Shown here: positions 37,845 through 46,843 of the stretch, piece after piece | Numbering within the stretch: position 1 is the first letter of the stretch | Layout: each line of letters opens with the position of its first letter | Assembly: GCF_030652235.1 (NCBI RefSeq) | Contig: NZ_JAUSBA010000031.1 | Coordinates: 29,433 to 93,432, forward strand | Reading direction: 5' to 3' | Length of the DNA stretch: 64,000 nt | From: Cypionkella sp. | GTDB taxonomy: Bacteria; Pseudomonadota; Alphaproteobacteria; Rhodobacterales; Rhodobacteraceae | The notes under the pieces: generated by a model | The model's input: only the letters and a program-made list of their open reading frames with translations | Told to the model about the DNA's origin: nothing | The model's database searches: none | Translations under genes and position numbers: made by a program

Positions 37845-38495
37845 CTAGCCCTTGTCCGAAACCGGTGGCAATTGTGGTGTGTCCAGCCCCGCGAAGGGAT
37901 GATCCCAAGCAGGCAGCGCGGCAATCCGCCGATACCATGCGTCGATTTGCGGGTAATCCGACATTGGCAGCCCCGCCACATCATTGAACGCCAGATAGCT
38001 TGCCATGCGGAAATCAGCATAGCTGAGGCCGCTGTCGAGCAGGTAATCCCGACCCACCAGATGCGCATCCAACTGGCGGCCATGTTCATGGAAATCTGCC
38101 AAACCCTGCGCCAGCACCGCCGGGTCAATCGGGCCAAAACCATAGCGCTGCTTGGTGCCACGCTCAAAATGCACCACGTCGCAGGCGTGTACGAAGGTGG
38201 CTTTTCCCCAAGAAATCCAACGGATCATCTCGGGCATCTCATCATCTATCCGCCAGAAATTCGAGCCCGCCCGCATCGACAACCGGCAGGCAATCGCATC
38301 CGCCTCCCACAGCGAATGGCCGTCCTCCAGCAAGATCGGGATACGCAAGCTTGGGTTCAAGGCTCGGAATTTCGCGCTCTGCGCCGGGTGAAACGGCGAG
38401 GCAAATTCAAACACCACATCCGAGCCCAAATACCTCGCCACGGCCACAGCAAGGCGCGGGTTTGGGTTGCGCGAATAAAACAGAATGGCTGTCAT
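37845..38495 (-). CDS. Glutathione S-transferase family protein
   Basis: 216 residues, two-domain GST: thioredoxin-like N-terminus (about 1-78; LFYSRNPNPRLAVAVARYL, PSLRIPILLEDGHSLWEADAI) and helical C-terminus (FHEHGRQLDAHLVGRDYLLD, SYADFRMASYLAF). Asn/Ser near residue 7-9 would be the glutathione-activating position. The substrate is unknown. Followed after 134 bases by the DUF4177 gene on the same strand. Confidence 0.9.
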   Translation of the reverse strand: MTAILFYSRNPNPRLAVAVARYLGSDVVFEFASPFHPAQSAKFRALNPSLRIPILLEDGHSLWEADAIACRLSMRAGSNFWRIDDEMPEMIRWISWGKATFVHACDVVHFERGTKQRYGFGPIDPAVLAQGLADFHEHGRQLDAHLVGRDYLLDSGLSYADFRMASYLAFNDVAGLPMSDYPQIDAWYRRIAALPAWDHPFAGLDTPQLPPVSDKG

Positions 38496-38541
38496 AGCTG
38501 CCCCCTATTGCCGCAAGATGCGCAAAATCGGCGGTTCAGGC

Positions 38542-38570
38542 AAAGCAAAAGGGCACCCGTGCAGGTGCCC
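38542..38570 (-). terminator. Intrinsic terminator downstream of gatB
   Basis: On the minus strand GGGCACC-TGCACG-GGTGCCC followed by TTTTGCTTT. It lies 45 bases past the gatB stop, after the GGCGGGG/CCCCGCC palindrome at 38588-38605. Confidence 0.8.
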
Positions 38571-38587
38571 CATGACAATTTGGGTAG

Positions 38588-38605
38588 GGCGGGGTTCACC
38601 CCGCC
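38588..38605. repeat. GGCGGGG-TTCA-CCCCGCC palindrome
   Basis: 7-bp perfect stem between gatB and its terminator, in the context TAGGGCGGGGTTCACCCC. It resembles the palindromes at 36048 and 54269. Confidence 0.5.
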
Positions 38606-38614
38606 AAACTAGGA

Positions 38615-40126
38615 TTAAAGCCCCAGCTTCTGCGCCACCATCGCGTTGACAACCGCCGGATTGGCCTTGCCCCCCGTCGATTTCAGCACTTGCCCGGTGA
38701 ACCAGCCCGCCAACTTGGCATTGACGCGGGCCTTCTCCACCTGATCGGGGTTGGCCGCGATCAGCGCATCCAAAGCCGCCTCGATCGCGCCGGTATCGGT
38801 GACCTGTTGCATGCCGTGCTTGGCCGCCTGTTCCGCAGGATCGCCGCCCGTCGTCCAGATGATCTCGAACAGGTCTTTGGCCATCTTGCCGCTGATGGTG
38901 CCCTTGGCGATCAGATCCAGCACACCACCCAGTTGTGTAGTCGACACCGGGCTGTCGGTGATCGCCTTGCCCTCTTTGTTCAGCCGCCCGAACAACTCAT
39001 TGATCACCCAGTTCGCAGCCTGTTTGCCATCGCGACCCTGCGCCACCGCTTCAAAGAAACCTGCGGATTCCAGATCGGCGGTCAGCACGTTGGCATCATA
39101 ATCGGTCAGACCGAAATCGCCCATGAACCGCGCCTTCTTGGCATCCGGAAGCTCTGGCATCGACGCCGCGATGTCATCGACCCAAGCCTGCTCAATCTCC
39201 AACGGCAGCAGGTCCGGGCAGGGGAAATACCGGTAGTCATGCGCTTCTTCCTTGCTGCGCATTGACCGGGTTTCGTTCTTGTCGGGGTCATAAAGCCGGG
39301 TCTCTTGCGTGACCGAACCGCCATCCTCCAGAATGGCGATCTGGCGGCGGGCCTCATAGTCAATCGCCAGCTGAATGAACTTCATCGAGTTCATATTCTT
39401 GATCTCGCAGCGGGTTCCAAGATGGCTAAAGTCTTGAGTGGCTTGGTATTTTTCATACTGCCCCACCGGGCAGACCGAGACGTTCACATCCGCGCGCAAG
39501 TTGCCGTTTTGCATGTTGCCGTCGCAGGTGCCAAGGTAGCGCAGAATCTGGCGCAGCTTGACGACATAGGCGGCAGCCTCTTCCGGGCCACGAATATCGG
39601 GACGGCTGACGATCTCCATCAATGCCACCCCGGTGCGGTTGAAATCGACGAACGACATCGTTGGATCCATGTCGTGGATGGATTTTCCGGCGTCTTGTTC
39701 AAGGTGAATCCGCTCGACGCGCACCAGACGGGCGACGCCCGGCGACAGTTCAACCAACACTTCGCCCTCACCCACAATGGGGTGATACAATTGCGAAATC
39801 TGATAGCCCTGCGGCAAATCCGGGTAGAAATAGTTCTTGCGATCAAACGCCGAGCGCAGGTTGATCTGCGCCTTCAGCCCCAAGCCCGTGCGCACGGCTT
39901 GTTCGATGCAAAATGCGTTGATCACCGGCAGCATCCCCGGCATCGCGGCATCGACAAAGGCGACGTTAGAGTTCGGCTCAGCACCCACTTGCGTCGAGGC
40001 CCCCGAAAACAGTTTGGAATTGGAGGACACCTGCGCATGGATTTCCATGCCAATCACCAGCTCCCAATCATGCTTCACACCCGCGATCAGCTTCGGTTTT
40101 GGCGCTTCATAGGTCAGATCAAGCAT
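38615..40126 (-). CDS. gatB: Asp/Glu-tRNA(Asn/Gln) amidotransferase subunit B
   Basis: Part of the GatCAB complex, which converts Glu-tRNA-Gln (and Asp-tRNA-Asn) to the amide form. 503 residues; GatB signatures [53 protein letters not shown] and [12 protein letters not shown] are visible, with the C-terminal tRNA-binding YqeY-like domain. gatA and gatC are not in the window. Works with the GluRS at 23.2 kb. Downstream palindrome and intrinsic terminator mark the transcript end. Confidence 0.97.
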   Translation of the reverse strand: MLDLTYEAPKPKLIAGVKHDWELVIGMEIHAQVSSNSKLFSGASTQVGAEPNSNVAFVDAAMPGMLPVINAFCIEQAVRTGLGLKAQINLRSAFDRKNYFYPDLPQGYQISQLYHPIVGEGEVLVELSPGVARLVRVERIHLEQDAGKSIHDMDPTMSFVDFNRTGVALMEIVSRPDIRGPEEAAAYVVKLRQILRYLGTCDGNMQNGNLRADVNVSVCPVGQYEKYQATQDFSHLGTRCEIKNMNSMKFIQLAIDYEARRQIAILEDGGSVTQETRLYDPDKNETRSMRSKEEAHDYRYFPCPDLLPLEIEQAWVDDIAASMPELPDAKKARFMGDFGLTDYDANVLTADLESAGFFEAVAQGRDGKQAANWVINELFGRLNKEGKAITDSPVSTTQLGGVLDLIAKGTISGKMAKDLFEIIWTTGGDPAEQAAKHGMQQVTDTGAIEAALDALIAANPDQVEKARVNAKLAGWFTGQVLKSTGGKANPAVVNAMVAQKLGL

Positions 40127-40305
40127 GGCGGGTCTCCGTGGATTTCGCCCCCTGTTTAGGCAGGCGGAGCGGTTGCTGCAAGGGTGACGCGGGCGGAAAC
40201 CTGCCTATATCGGCCCACACAAGCCCACCAAACTTGCCGTAGGCGCGATTCGCCCTGATACGCGGCGGGTCGCCATGCTGGTGCGGCGCAACTTGTGACG
40301 GTCTA

Positions 40306-40926
40306 ATGCGGATCACTTTCCTTTTCGGCGCGGCTTTCTCCCTGTTGTTTTTCGGCTTCACCCCGGCCCTAATGGCCGAGGCTTTGCCCAAAATGCGCTG
40401 GGATCACGTCCCCGAAGCGGCAAGCTGGACCAATGCGGCGCTGGTCTCGGTTGAGAAATACGACAGCAAACTGGCAGCCCAAGTCCCCGATGATATCAAA
40501 ACCTGGTGCCCCGGCTACGAGACTGCCTCGATGGACGACCGCCGCGCTTTTTGGGTTGGCGTGATGTCTGCCGTCGCCAAATACGAAAGCGGCTACAACG
40601 CGCGCGCTGCTGGTGCAGGCCGTTATTTCGGCCTGATGCAGATTTCCACGCAAACCGCCAACGCTTATCGCTGTGAGGCGAACACCGGCAAGGCACTCAA
40701 AAGCGGTGCCGCCAACCTCGACTGTGCCGTAAAGATCATTGCCCGCCAAGTCGGTCGCGACGGCATGGTCTCGGGCAAAGGCAACCGCGGCGTCGCCCGC
40801 GATTGGGGCCCGATGAGCAAAGCCAAGGTCCGCGCCGATATCGCCGCTTGGACCGGCAAGCAGGCCTATTGCGCGATACCCGTCAAGCGAGCATCCGCCC
40901 CGCCATCTCAGAAAGATCGCGGCTAA
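40306..40926 (+). CDS. Exported SLT-type lytic transglycosylase-like protein
   Basis: 206 residues. A signal peptide is clear (about 1-24: LFGAAFSLLFFGFTPALMAE). The SLT domain follows, with the catalytic Glu in AVAKYESGYNARAAGAG and YFGLMQISTQTANAYRC, and NLDCAVKIIARQVGRDG. Predicted to cleave peptidoglycan glycan strands in the periplasm. The last 44 bases overlap the convergent pepN gene. Confidence 0.88.
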   Translation: MRITFLFGAAFSLLFFGFTPALMAEALPKMRWDHVPEAASWTNAALVSVEKYDSKLAAQVPDDIKTWCPGYETASMDDRRAFWVGVMSAVAKYESGYNARAAGAGRYFGLMQISTQTANAYRCEANTGKALKSGAANLDCAVKIIARQVGRDGMVSGKGNRGVARDWGPMSKAKVRADIAAWTGKQAYCAIPVKRASAPPSQKDRG

Positions 40927-43444
40927 GCCCCGGTGCCGCCAAAATCCGCTGCAATGCGCCGCGCATCATCGCTTGCCGATCCGCGTCATAGCGCGGCCAA
41001 GATTCGAACGCCGTCGACATCCGTGAGGCGGTTTGCGGATTGAGTGGGTCAAGTTTGATCAGCCAATCGGCAAGCAGCGCATAACCTGCGCCCCCTTCAT
41101 GATGAAAGCCTGCATGGTTGCCAGAAAGCGCGCCAATCACCGCGCGGAAGCGGTTGGGGTTTTTCCAGTCGAACTCAGGCCGCGCGGTCAAGCGCCGCAC
41201 CACCTCGGCCACCGCTTCGGGAGCCGCCGCCGCGACCTGCACTGCGAACCACTTGTCCAGCACCAGACGGTCGCCCTGCCATTTTGTCGCGAAATCAGCC
41301 AGTTCAGCCTGCCCCGCGCCGATATCCAGCAAAATCGCCAAACTGCCGAAACTCTCGGTCATGTTATCGGCCGCCGCATAAGCCGCTGCTGCGGCAGCCC
41401 CACCCTCCAACCGTGCCAGCAACCCCAAAGCCCCCAACCGCAGCGCCCGTTTGCCCGCAGCCGCAGCATCCGGCGAAAACGCCCCCGGCACCCGGCAGGC
41501 CAGTTCCAACCCCGGCAGACCAGCGGCCAAGCGCTGCGCCAAGGCCAAATGCAATGCCCGCTTTGCAAGATAAATCCGTGCCGGATCAGGCACATGACCA
41601 GCGGCGTGCAATGTCGCCGCCATGTCGTCTTCCCCCGGCAGTCGCAAACACAGCGCCCGGAACGCCGGGTCTAAGCTGTCATCAAACACCAGGCGCGCCA
41701 GCCCATCCAGCAAATCAGCAGCCGGAACCGCGCCGTCCACAATCATCCGCGCCAGCACATCCTTAGCCAAACTGCGCCCCGCCTCCCAGCGATTGAACGG
41801 ATCGGTGTCATGTGCCAGCAAAAACGCCCGCTCTGCCACAGGCACAGACCGCTCAAGCACCACCGGAGCCGAAAACCCCCGCAAGATCGAAGCCACAGGC
41901 CGTGCGGCCAGCCCCTTGAACGCAAAACTCTGCCGCGCTTCTGTCAACTCCAGCACCGTCGTCGGCACCACCTCATCGCCGTTCGGGTTCAAAAGCCCGA
42001 CCGCGACAGGGATAACCTTAGCCCCCTTCTGCGTCTGCCCCGGCGTGGCCGGGTTCTCTTGTGCCAAAGTCAGTGTATAGGTGCCATCTGCCCAATCCTC
42101 GCTCACCGTAACCCGAGGCGTCCCGGCCTCGGTGTACCAGCGCTTGAACTGGCTCAGATCGCGGCCCGTGGTGTCTTCAAACACCGTCAGCCAATCCTCA
42201 ATCGTCGCCGCCTGCCCGTCGTGGCGGTCAAAATACAGATCCAAAGCGCGGGCATAATCGGCGTCGCCCACCAACCGCTTCAGCATCCCGATCACCTCGG
42301 CACCCTTTTCATAGACGGTTGCGGTGTAGAAATTGTTGATTTCGACAAAGCTGTCAGGCCGCACCGCATGCGCCAGTGGCCCACCATCCTCGCGGAACTG
42401 GCGGGCGCGCAAGCTTAGCACATCCTCGATCCGCTTCACCGCATGGCTGCGCAAATCGCCCGAGAATTGCTGATCGCGAAACACCGTCAGCCCTTCTTTC
42501 AGGCACAGCTGAAACCAATCCCGGCAGGTGATGCGATTGCCGGTCCAGTTGTGAAAATATTCATGCGCAATGATCGCTTCCACCCGGGCAAAGTCATCAT
42601 CCGTCGCGGTTTCAGGGCTGGCCAGCACGGCCTTAGAGTTGAAAATGTTCAACCCCTTGTTCTCCATCGCGCCCATGTTGAAATCATCGACGGCAACAAT
42701 GTTAAAGATATCAAGGTCGTAAGCGCGCCCATAAACCCGCTCGTCCCAAGCCATCGAAGCTTTCAGCGCCTGCATCCCCCAGGCACAACGCCCCTCATCC
42801 CCCGGCCGTACCCAGATGTTCAGCGCCACATCGCGCCCCTCCATCGTGGTAAACGCGTCGGGATGCGCCCGCAGATCCCCGGCCACCAGCGCGAACAAAT
42901 AGCTGGGCTTCGGCCAGGGATCATCCCATTCCGCCCATCCCGCGCCCTGCCCGACCGGATTGCCATTTGACAAAAGCACCGGCAGATCGCTTTCAATCCG
43001 CACATGAAACCGCGCCATCACATCCGGGCGATCTGGATAATAGGTGATTTTGCGAAAGCCCTCGGCCTCGCATTGGGTGCAATACATGCCCTGCGACATG
43101 TAAAGCCCCTCCAGCGCGGTGTTGCCCTCAGGCGCAATCTCGACCTCGGTTTCCAGCACGAATGCGCCTGCTGGCAAAAGCCCATGCGCCAGCGTCAAAC
43201 CGGTTGCATCGAGGCTTGGCTGCACCGCCCGCCCCTCCACCGCGCAAGATATCAACCGCAGCCCCTCGCCATCCAGCCGCAAATCCTGCCCTCCGACCGC
43301 CGCCGGATTGGCCACCAAATGCAGCCGCGCCAAAACCCGCGTGGCCTTCGGATGCAGCCGGAACGTCAGGTCTACCCGCTCCACCAAATGGCTGTAGGGC
43401 TGGTAATCGGCCAGTCGAATAATGCGCGGATCAAGAGCGGTCAT
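40883..43444 (-). CDS. pepN: Aminopeptidase N (M1 family)
   Basis: Zinc metallopeptidase removing N-terminal residues from peptides. 853 residues. Substrate motif GAMENKGLN and zinc site HEYFHNWTGNRITCRDWFQL with the third ligand Glu in LKEGLTVFRDQQFSGD. The C-terminal Ala-rich helical domain is complete. ATG at 43444 with AAGGAG 7 bases upstream; an upstream in-frame start lacks this. 3' end overlaps the SLT gene. Confidence 0.96.
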   Translation of the reverse strand: MTALDPRIIRLADYQPYSHLVERVDLTFRLHPKATRVLARLHLVANPAAVGGQDLRLDGEGLRLISCAVEGRAVQPSLDATGLTLAHGLLPAGAFVLETEVEIAPEGNTALEGLYMSQGMYCTQCEAEGFRKITYYPDRPDVMARFHVRIESDLPVLLSNGNPVGQGAGWAEWDDPWPKPSYLFALVAGDLRAHPDAFTTMEGRDVALNIWVRPGDEGRCAWGMQALKASMAWDERVYGRAYDLDIFNIVAVDDFNMGAMENKGLNIFNSKAVLASPETATDDDFARVEAIIAHEYFHNWTGNRITCRDWFQLCLKEGLTVFRDQQFSGDLRSHAVKRIEDVLSLRARQFREDGGPLAHAVRPDSFVEINNFYTATVYEKGAEVIGMLKRLVGDADYARALDLYFDRHDGQAATIEDWLTVFEDTTGRDLSQFKRWYTEAGTPRVTVSEDWADGTYTLTLAQENPATPGQTQKGAKVIPVAVGLLNPNGDEVVPTTVLELTEARQSFAFKGLAARPVASILRGFSAPVVLERSVPVAERAFLLAHDTDPFNRWEAGRSLAKDVLARMIVDGAVPAADLLDGLARLVFDDSLDPAFRALCLRLPGEDDMAATLHAAGHVPDPARIYLAKRALHLALAQRLAAGLPGLELACRVPGAFSPDAAAAGKRALRLGALGLLARLEGGAAAAAAYAAADNMTESFGSLAILLDIGAGQAELADFATKWQGDRLVLDKWFAVQVAAAAPEAVAEVVRRLTARPEFDWKNPNRFRAVIGALSGNHAGFHHEGGAGYALLADWLIKLDPLNPQTASRMSTAFESWPRYDADRQAMMRGALQRILAAPGLSRDLSEMAGRMLA

Positions 43445-43745
43445 GGCAGTCTCCTTTGCCACTAAGGTTTCCCAATCACCCTCACTCCGCAAGCCCCAAG
43501 CGCAAACCAAGCCATTCACATTGCCTCAAATATCCCCGCCCCAGGCTTCCACCTTGGCCCCGATTCGCGCCAATCATTACTGCAAGCGTACAATTCCAAC
43601 CCGTAAAGCTGCCGAAGCACAGAAAAAAACACGCCGAAAAACAACTCAATAATCTAAGCATTTCAGCGCATTGCCACCGCCTGTGCCACTGTCTGCCCAG
43701 CATCCTCCCTTTACAGCGCCAAATCCTCCGCTATCTCTATGTTCC
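43445..43745. other. 301-base gap between divergent pepN and photolyase genes
   Basis: Holds promoters of both genes, not individually resolvable. CCTCAAATATCCCCGCC (43524-43540) is a member of the intergenic ATATTTG repeat family (as complement GGCGGGGATATTTGAGG). An A-rich stretch lies at 43620-43650. No reading frame or RNA gene was recognised. Confidence 0.4.
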
Positions 43746-45224
43746 ATGAATGTTCTCATCTGGTTCAAACGCGATCTGCGCGCCCACGACCACCCCGCCC
43801 TCAGCCATGCGGCAGGGCTGGGGGCGGTGTTGCCGCTGTATATTGTCGAACCAAACTACTGGACGCTGCCCGACACCTCTGCCCGGCAATGGGCGTTCAC
43901 GGCAGAATGTCTGGCAGATTTGCGCGCCCAGCTTGCCACCCTTGCAGCCCCCCTGCTGGTGCGCGTCGGCGAAGCCCAGAACGTGCTGGAACGGCTGTGC
44001 CGCCAGCACAACATCACCCGCATCGTGTCGCATGAGGAAACCGGCAATGCCTTCACCTATGCCCGCGACCGCACCATCGCGGCTTGGGCGCGCAGTGCGG
44101 GCATCATCTGGGATGAGGTGCCACAATCCGGTGTGATCCGTCGCCTTGCAAGCCGTAATCAGTGGCAAAGCCGCCGCGATGCGTTCATGGCAGCGCCCCA
44201 GCTTGAACCGCCCGCTCTGAACGCCGTGCCGGGGTTGGAACCCGGCCTGATTCCCACAACCCGCGCCCTGCGGCTGACCGAGGATAAATGCGCGCATCGT
44301 CAAATGGGGGGCAGATCACAAGGCATTGATCTTCTAGACTCTTTCCTCACTCAACGTGGGGCACCCTACCGCTCGGCGATGTCCTCGCCTTTGACCGCCG
44401 AGCGTGCCTGCTCTCGACTTTCCCCCCACATCGCCCTCGGCAGCCTGTCGCTGCGCGAGGTGGTGCAGGCCACGCAAGCCCGCGCTGCCGAATACCCCGG
44501 CGGGCGCTGGGGTGGAGCGCTCAGCAGCTTTCAGGCGCGCTTGGCATGGCGCGATCACTTCATCCAAAAGTTGGAAGATCAGCCCAATATCGAGACCAGC
44601 TGCCTGCAATCTTCCGCCGAATTGCTGCGGCGCAGCAGCGACCCTGCACGCCTGCACGCTTGGGAGAATGGCGAGACCGGCCTGCCGTTTCTGGATGCCT
44701 GCCTGCGCTATCTGGCGGCCACCGGCTGGCTGAATTTCCGCGCCCGCGCCATGGTGATGGCGTGTGCATCCTATCATCTGTGGCTGGATTGGCGGGTGAC
44801 GGGGGCGGTGCTTGCGCGCAGATTTACCGATTATGAACCCGGCATCCACTGGCCGCAGGTTCAGATGCAATCGGGCACCACCGGCATCAACATCCCACGC
44901 ATTTACAACCCGGTAAAACAGGGGTTTGATCAAGACCCAACAGGCGCGTTCACCCGGCGCTGGATTCCCGAATTATCAGCCGTTCCAGATGCTTATCTGC
45001 AAGCCCCGTGGCGGTGGTCAGGCGCCGGGCGTGTCTTGGGCCGCCGCTACCCCGAGCCGATTGTCGATGTCACCACCGCTCAACGTGATGCACGCGAGGC
45101 GGTTTGGGGGATGCGTCGCAAACCCGCTGCCCGCGCCGAACTGGTTGAGATTATCGAGCGTCATGCCTCCCGCGCGCCCAAACGCACGCAGCCCAGCCAC
45201 GGCCAGCTCAGTCTCGATCTTTAA
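43746..45224 (+). CDS. Photolyase/cryptochrome family flavoprotein, divergent subgroup
   Basis: 492 residues. N-terminal photolyase alpha/beta domain (MNVLIWFKRDLRAHDHPAL) and C-terminal FAD-binding domain (GETGLPFLDACLRYLAATGW, RRWIPEL). Compared with E. coli PhrB, the active-site region differs: WRE becomes WRDHF, the HNR segment is LNFRARAM, and NNGGWQWAAS is replaced by IHWPQVQMQSGTTGIN. This matches a distinct subgroup rather than standard CPD photolyase, so light-driven DNA repair is likely but not certain. Its stop overlaps the start of a DUF2256 gene (TAATG), consistent with a joint role. Confidence 0.88.
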   Translation: MNVLIWFKRDLRAHDHPALSHAAGLGAVLPLYIVEPNYWTLPDTSARQWAFTAECLADLRAQLATLAAPLLVRVGEAQNVLERLCRQHNITRIVSHEETGNAFTYARDRTIAAWARSAGIIWDEVPQSGVIRRLASRNQWQSRRDAFMAAPQLEPPALNAVPGLEPGLIPTTRALRLTEDKCAHRQMGGRSQGIDLLDSFLTQRGAPYRSAMSSPLTAERACSRLSPHIALGSLSLREVVQATQARAAEYPGGRWGGALSSFQARLAWRDHFIQKLEDQPNIETSCLQSSAELLRRSSDPARLHAWENGETGLPFLDACLRYLAATGWLNFRARAMVMACASYHLWLDWRVTGAVLARRFTDYEPGIHWPQVQMQSGTTGINIPRIYNPVKQGFDQDPTGAFTRRWIPELSAVPDAYLQAPWRWSGAGRVLGRRYPEPIVDVTTAQRDAREAVWGMRRKPAARAELVEIIERHASRAPKRTQPSHGQLSLDL

Positions 45225-45379
45225 TGCCAAACCTGCGCAAGCAGGCTGATTTGCCTGTCAAAACCTGCGCCGCCTGGCGACAAGAAAGGCTAAGGCGCAA
45301 GGCGTGGGAGAAGATGTGGGATCAGGTGAACTGCTGTTCCGACCGCTGCCGAAATACCAAGGTAAAGCCCCGGCCTTAG
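45224..45379 (+). CDS. Small DUF2256-like protein, degenerate zinc motif
   Basis: 51 residues, starting at the ATG that overlaps the photolyase stop (TAATG). KTCAAW, RRKAWEKMWDQV and CCSDRCRN align with the DUF2256 pattern (K-T-C-x2-C ... W-x3-W-x2-V-x-Y-C-S-x-R-C-R). The family is a small zinc-ribbon-like protein that I recall being found beside photolyase/cryptochrome genes. Here the second Cys of the first pair is Trp and the R-P-F-x-W-R segment is altered, so zinc binding may be impaired or use the extra Cys of NCCSDRC. Identification rests on the C-terminal half and on context. Confidence 0.75.
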   Translation: MPNLRKQADLPVKTCAAWRQERLRRKAWEKMWDQVNCCSDRCRNTKVKPRP

Positions 45380-45397
45380 ACCCCGATAGCCCTGAGA

Positions 45398-45841
45398 TTA
45401 CAACTTTCGCGCTGCCGCGTCCAACTTAGCCAAAGTGGTCTGCCCCAAAAGATCCGCGCCAAACGCCAGCGCACCTTGGCACATCTCGACACTTGGAAAG
45501 GTCATGGTCTGGGTAATCCGCGTGCCGTCAGCCTCAGCCTCCAGCACCACCACAACCTCCATCGGCGGCACGCTGTCGTCATCGCCGTCCAACAGAAATT
45601 CCAAACGCTTAAAAGGATCAAACAGCGTGTAACGATGCCGGTTAGCCCAGATTTTTCCATCCGGCCCGGTCATGTCAAACCGCCACAACCCACCTTGCCG
45701 CAGGTCGATTTCCTTGGTGACGCAGGAATAGCCCTCTGGCCCAAACCAGCGCGGCAGCATGGCAGGATCGGTCCAGCATTGCCAAACCTTCGCCACGGGT
45801 GCTGCGATCAGCCGGGTCAGGATGATCTGTCGATCTTGCAT
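45398..45841 (-). CDS. SRPBCC (AHSA1-like) domain protein
   Basis: 147 residues, START-like fold: LTRLIAAPVAKVWQCWTDP, MLPRWFGPEGYSC, TQTMTFPSVEMCQGAL. Such proteins often form operons with ArsR-type regulators and bind hydrophobic ligands, role unknown. The ATG (45841) overlaps the stop of the upstream SRPBCC gene as TGATG; a GTG one codon earlier is also possible. Third gene of an arsR-SRPBCC-SRPBCC operon. Confidence 0.88.
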   Translation of the reverse strand: MQDRQIILTRLIAAPVAKVWQCWTDPAMLPRWFGPEGYSCVTKEIDLRQGGLWRFDMTGPDGKIWANRHRYTLFDPFKRLEFLLDGDDDSVPPMEVVVVLEAEADGTRITQTMTFPSVEMCQGALAFGADLLGQTTLAKLDAAARKL

Positions 45842-46326
45842 CACTTCAGCCCCTGCGCATATTCCTCCAGTTGGGTAACGACCGTGCCCCAGCCGTCATA
45901 AAACCCCATCTGCTTATGGCTTTCCGCCGTCTCTTTGCTGCGATGCCGCGCCACCGCCGTATAGCGGGTGCGGCCGTTGCCGATGTCTTCAAAGGTCAGG
46001 ATTGCGGTCATAAACGGTTCGGGGTTTGGCCTCCAGCCTTCGGTGTAAGTATCGGTAAACACCAGCTTTTCATTCGGGATCACCTCTAGATAGACCCCGT
46101 TGTTTTCCATCTCAGTGCCATCAACATTGAAGGTGGTGTTGCATTTGCCACCGGGTCGCACGTCCAAGGCGCAGGCCGTGACCTTATGCGGCTTGGGCAC
46201 GAACCAATGCACAAGATGCTCGGGCGTGGTCCAGCAGGTGTACAGAATTTCACGCGGCGCGTTGATCTCGCGCACCAGCACCAGATCGGTTTCGGGGTTC
46301 AAATCAAGTTTGCAGTCAGGCGTCAT
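45841..46326 (-). CDS. SRPBCC (AHSA1-like) domain protein
   Basis: 161 residues of the same fold as its downstream neighbour: LVREINAPREILYTCWTTPE, HLVHWFVPKPHKVT, DIGNGRTRYTAVARH and GFYDGWGTVVTQLEEYA. Begins 2 bases after the ArsR stop with GAAGGA as ribosome site. The pair probably arose by duplication; sequence identity between them is low. Confidence 0.9.
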   Translation of the reverse strand: MTPDCKLDLNPETDLVLVREINAPREILYTCWTTPEHLVHWFVPKPHKVTACALDVRPGGKCNTTFNVDGTEMENNGVYLEVIPNEKLVFTDTYTEGWRPNPEPFMTAILTFEDIGNGRTRYTAVARHRSKETAESHKQMGFYDGWGTVVTQLEEYAQGLK

Positions 46327-46328
46327 TT

Positions 46329-46664
46329 TCAGGATTCCTTCATCAATGTAGCAACATAAGCTTCCAAACGGTCAGTCCGCGCCTCCCACATAGCGCGCTG
46401 ATCGGCCAGCCAGCCTTCGGTGGCGGCCAAGGTTTCAGGGCGCGCACGACACATTCGGGTGCGCCCGGTCTTTTCGGTGCTGATCAAAGCCGCCGCCTCC
46501 AGTACACCAAGGTGGCGCATCACTGTCGGCAAAGCCAAGCCCGTGGGCCGCGCCAGTTCAGAGACCGGAATCGCCCCTTGGCCCAAGCGCGCCAAAAAAC
46601 CGCGCCGGGTCGGATCGGACAAAGCCTGAAAAATCAGCGAAAGGTCGGGATCATGTTTAGCCAT
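46329..46664 (-). CDS. ArsR-family winged-helix regulator
   Basis: 111 residues: LIFQALSDPTRRGFLARL, the recognition region LARPTGLALPTVMRHLGVLE, and wing LISTEKTGRTRMCRARPE. No metal-binding Cys pair (ELCVCDL type) is present, so it is of the non-metal, SRPBCC-linked subgroup. The start ATG 46664 lies inside a near-perfect TTAGC-N6-GCTAA palindrome and has no clear ribosome site; a longer form from 46733 is possible but has a non-family extension. Likely represses its own operon. Confidence 0.88.
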   Translation of the reverse strand: MAKHDPDLSLIFQALSDPTRRGFLARLGQGAIPVSELARPTGLALPTVMRHLGVLEAAALISTEKTGRTRMCRARPETLAATEGWLADQRAMWEARTDRLEAYVATLMKES

Positions 46665-46720
46665 ATTGCTAAGTAACAGATTTTGGCGCCCAAGGGAATA
46701 AAACGTAGCCAAATCACTAA
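46657..46720 (-). promoter_or_regulatory. Candidate ArsR operator repeats
   Basis: TTAGC-CATATT-GCTAA (46657-46672, plus strand) overlaps the regulator's start codon. A related TAGCCAAATCACTAA lies at 46706-46720, 49 bases away. The shared TAGCCAwATyrCTAAGT pattern in a promoter region suggests autoregulation. Confidence 0.4.
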
Positions 46721-46843
46721 GTTTCATTCCCAACCATTCGCGAAAAGTGTTTTCGCCTTTTGCGAGAAAATCGGGCCCTGCAAAACTTTCCTGCCCGGCG
46801 CATTTCTGCTATCGGCTTAAAAAAGCCAAACAGCGAGGGTCCA

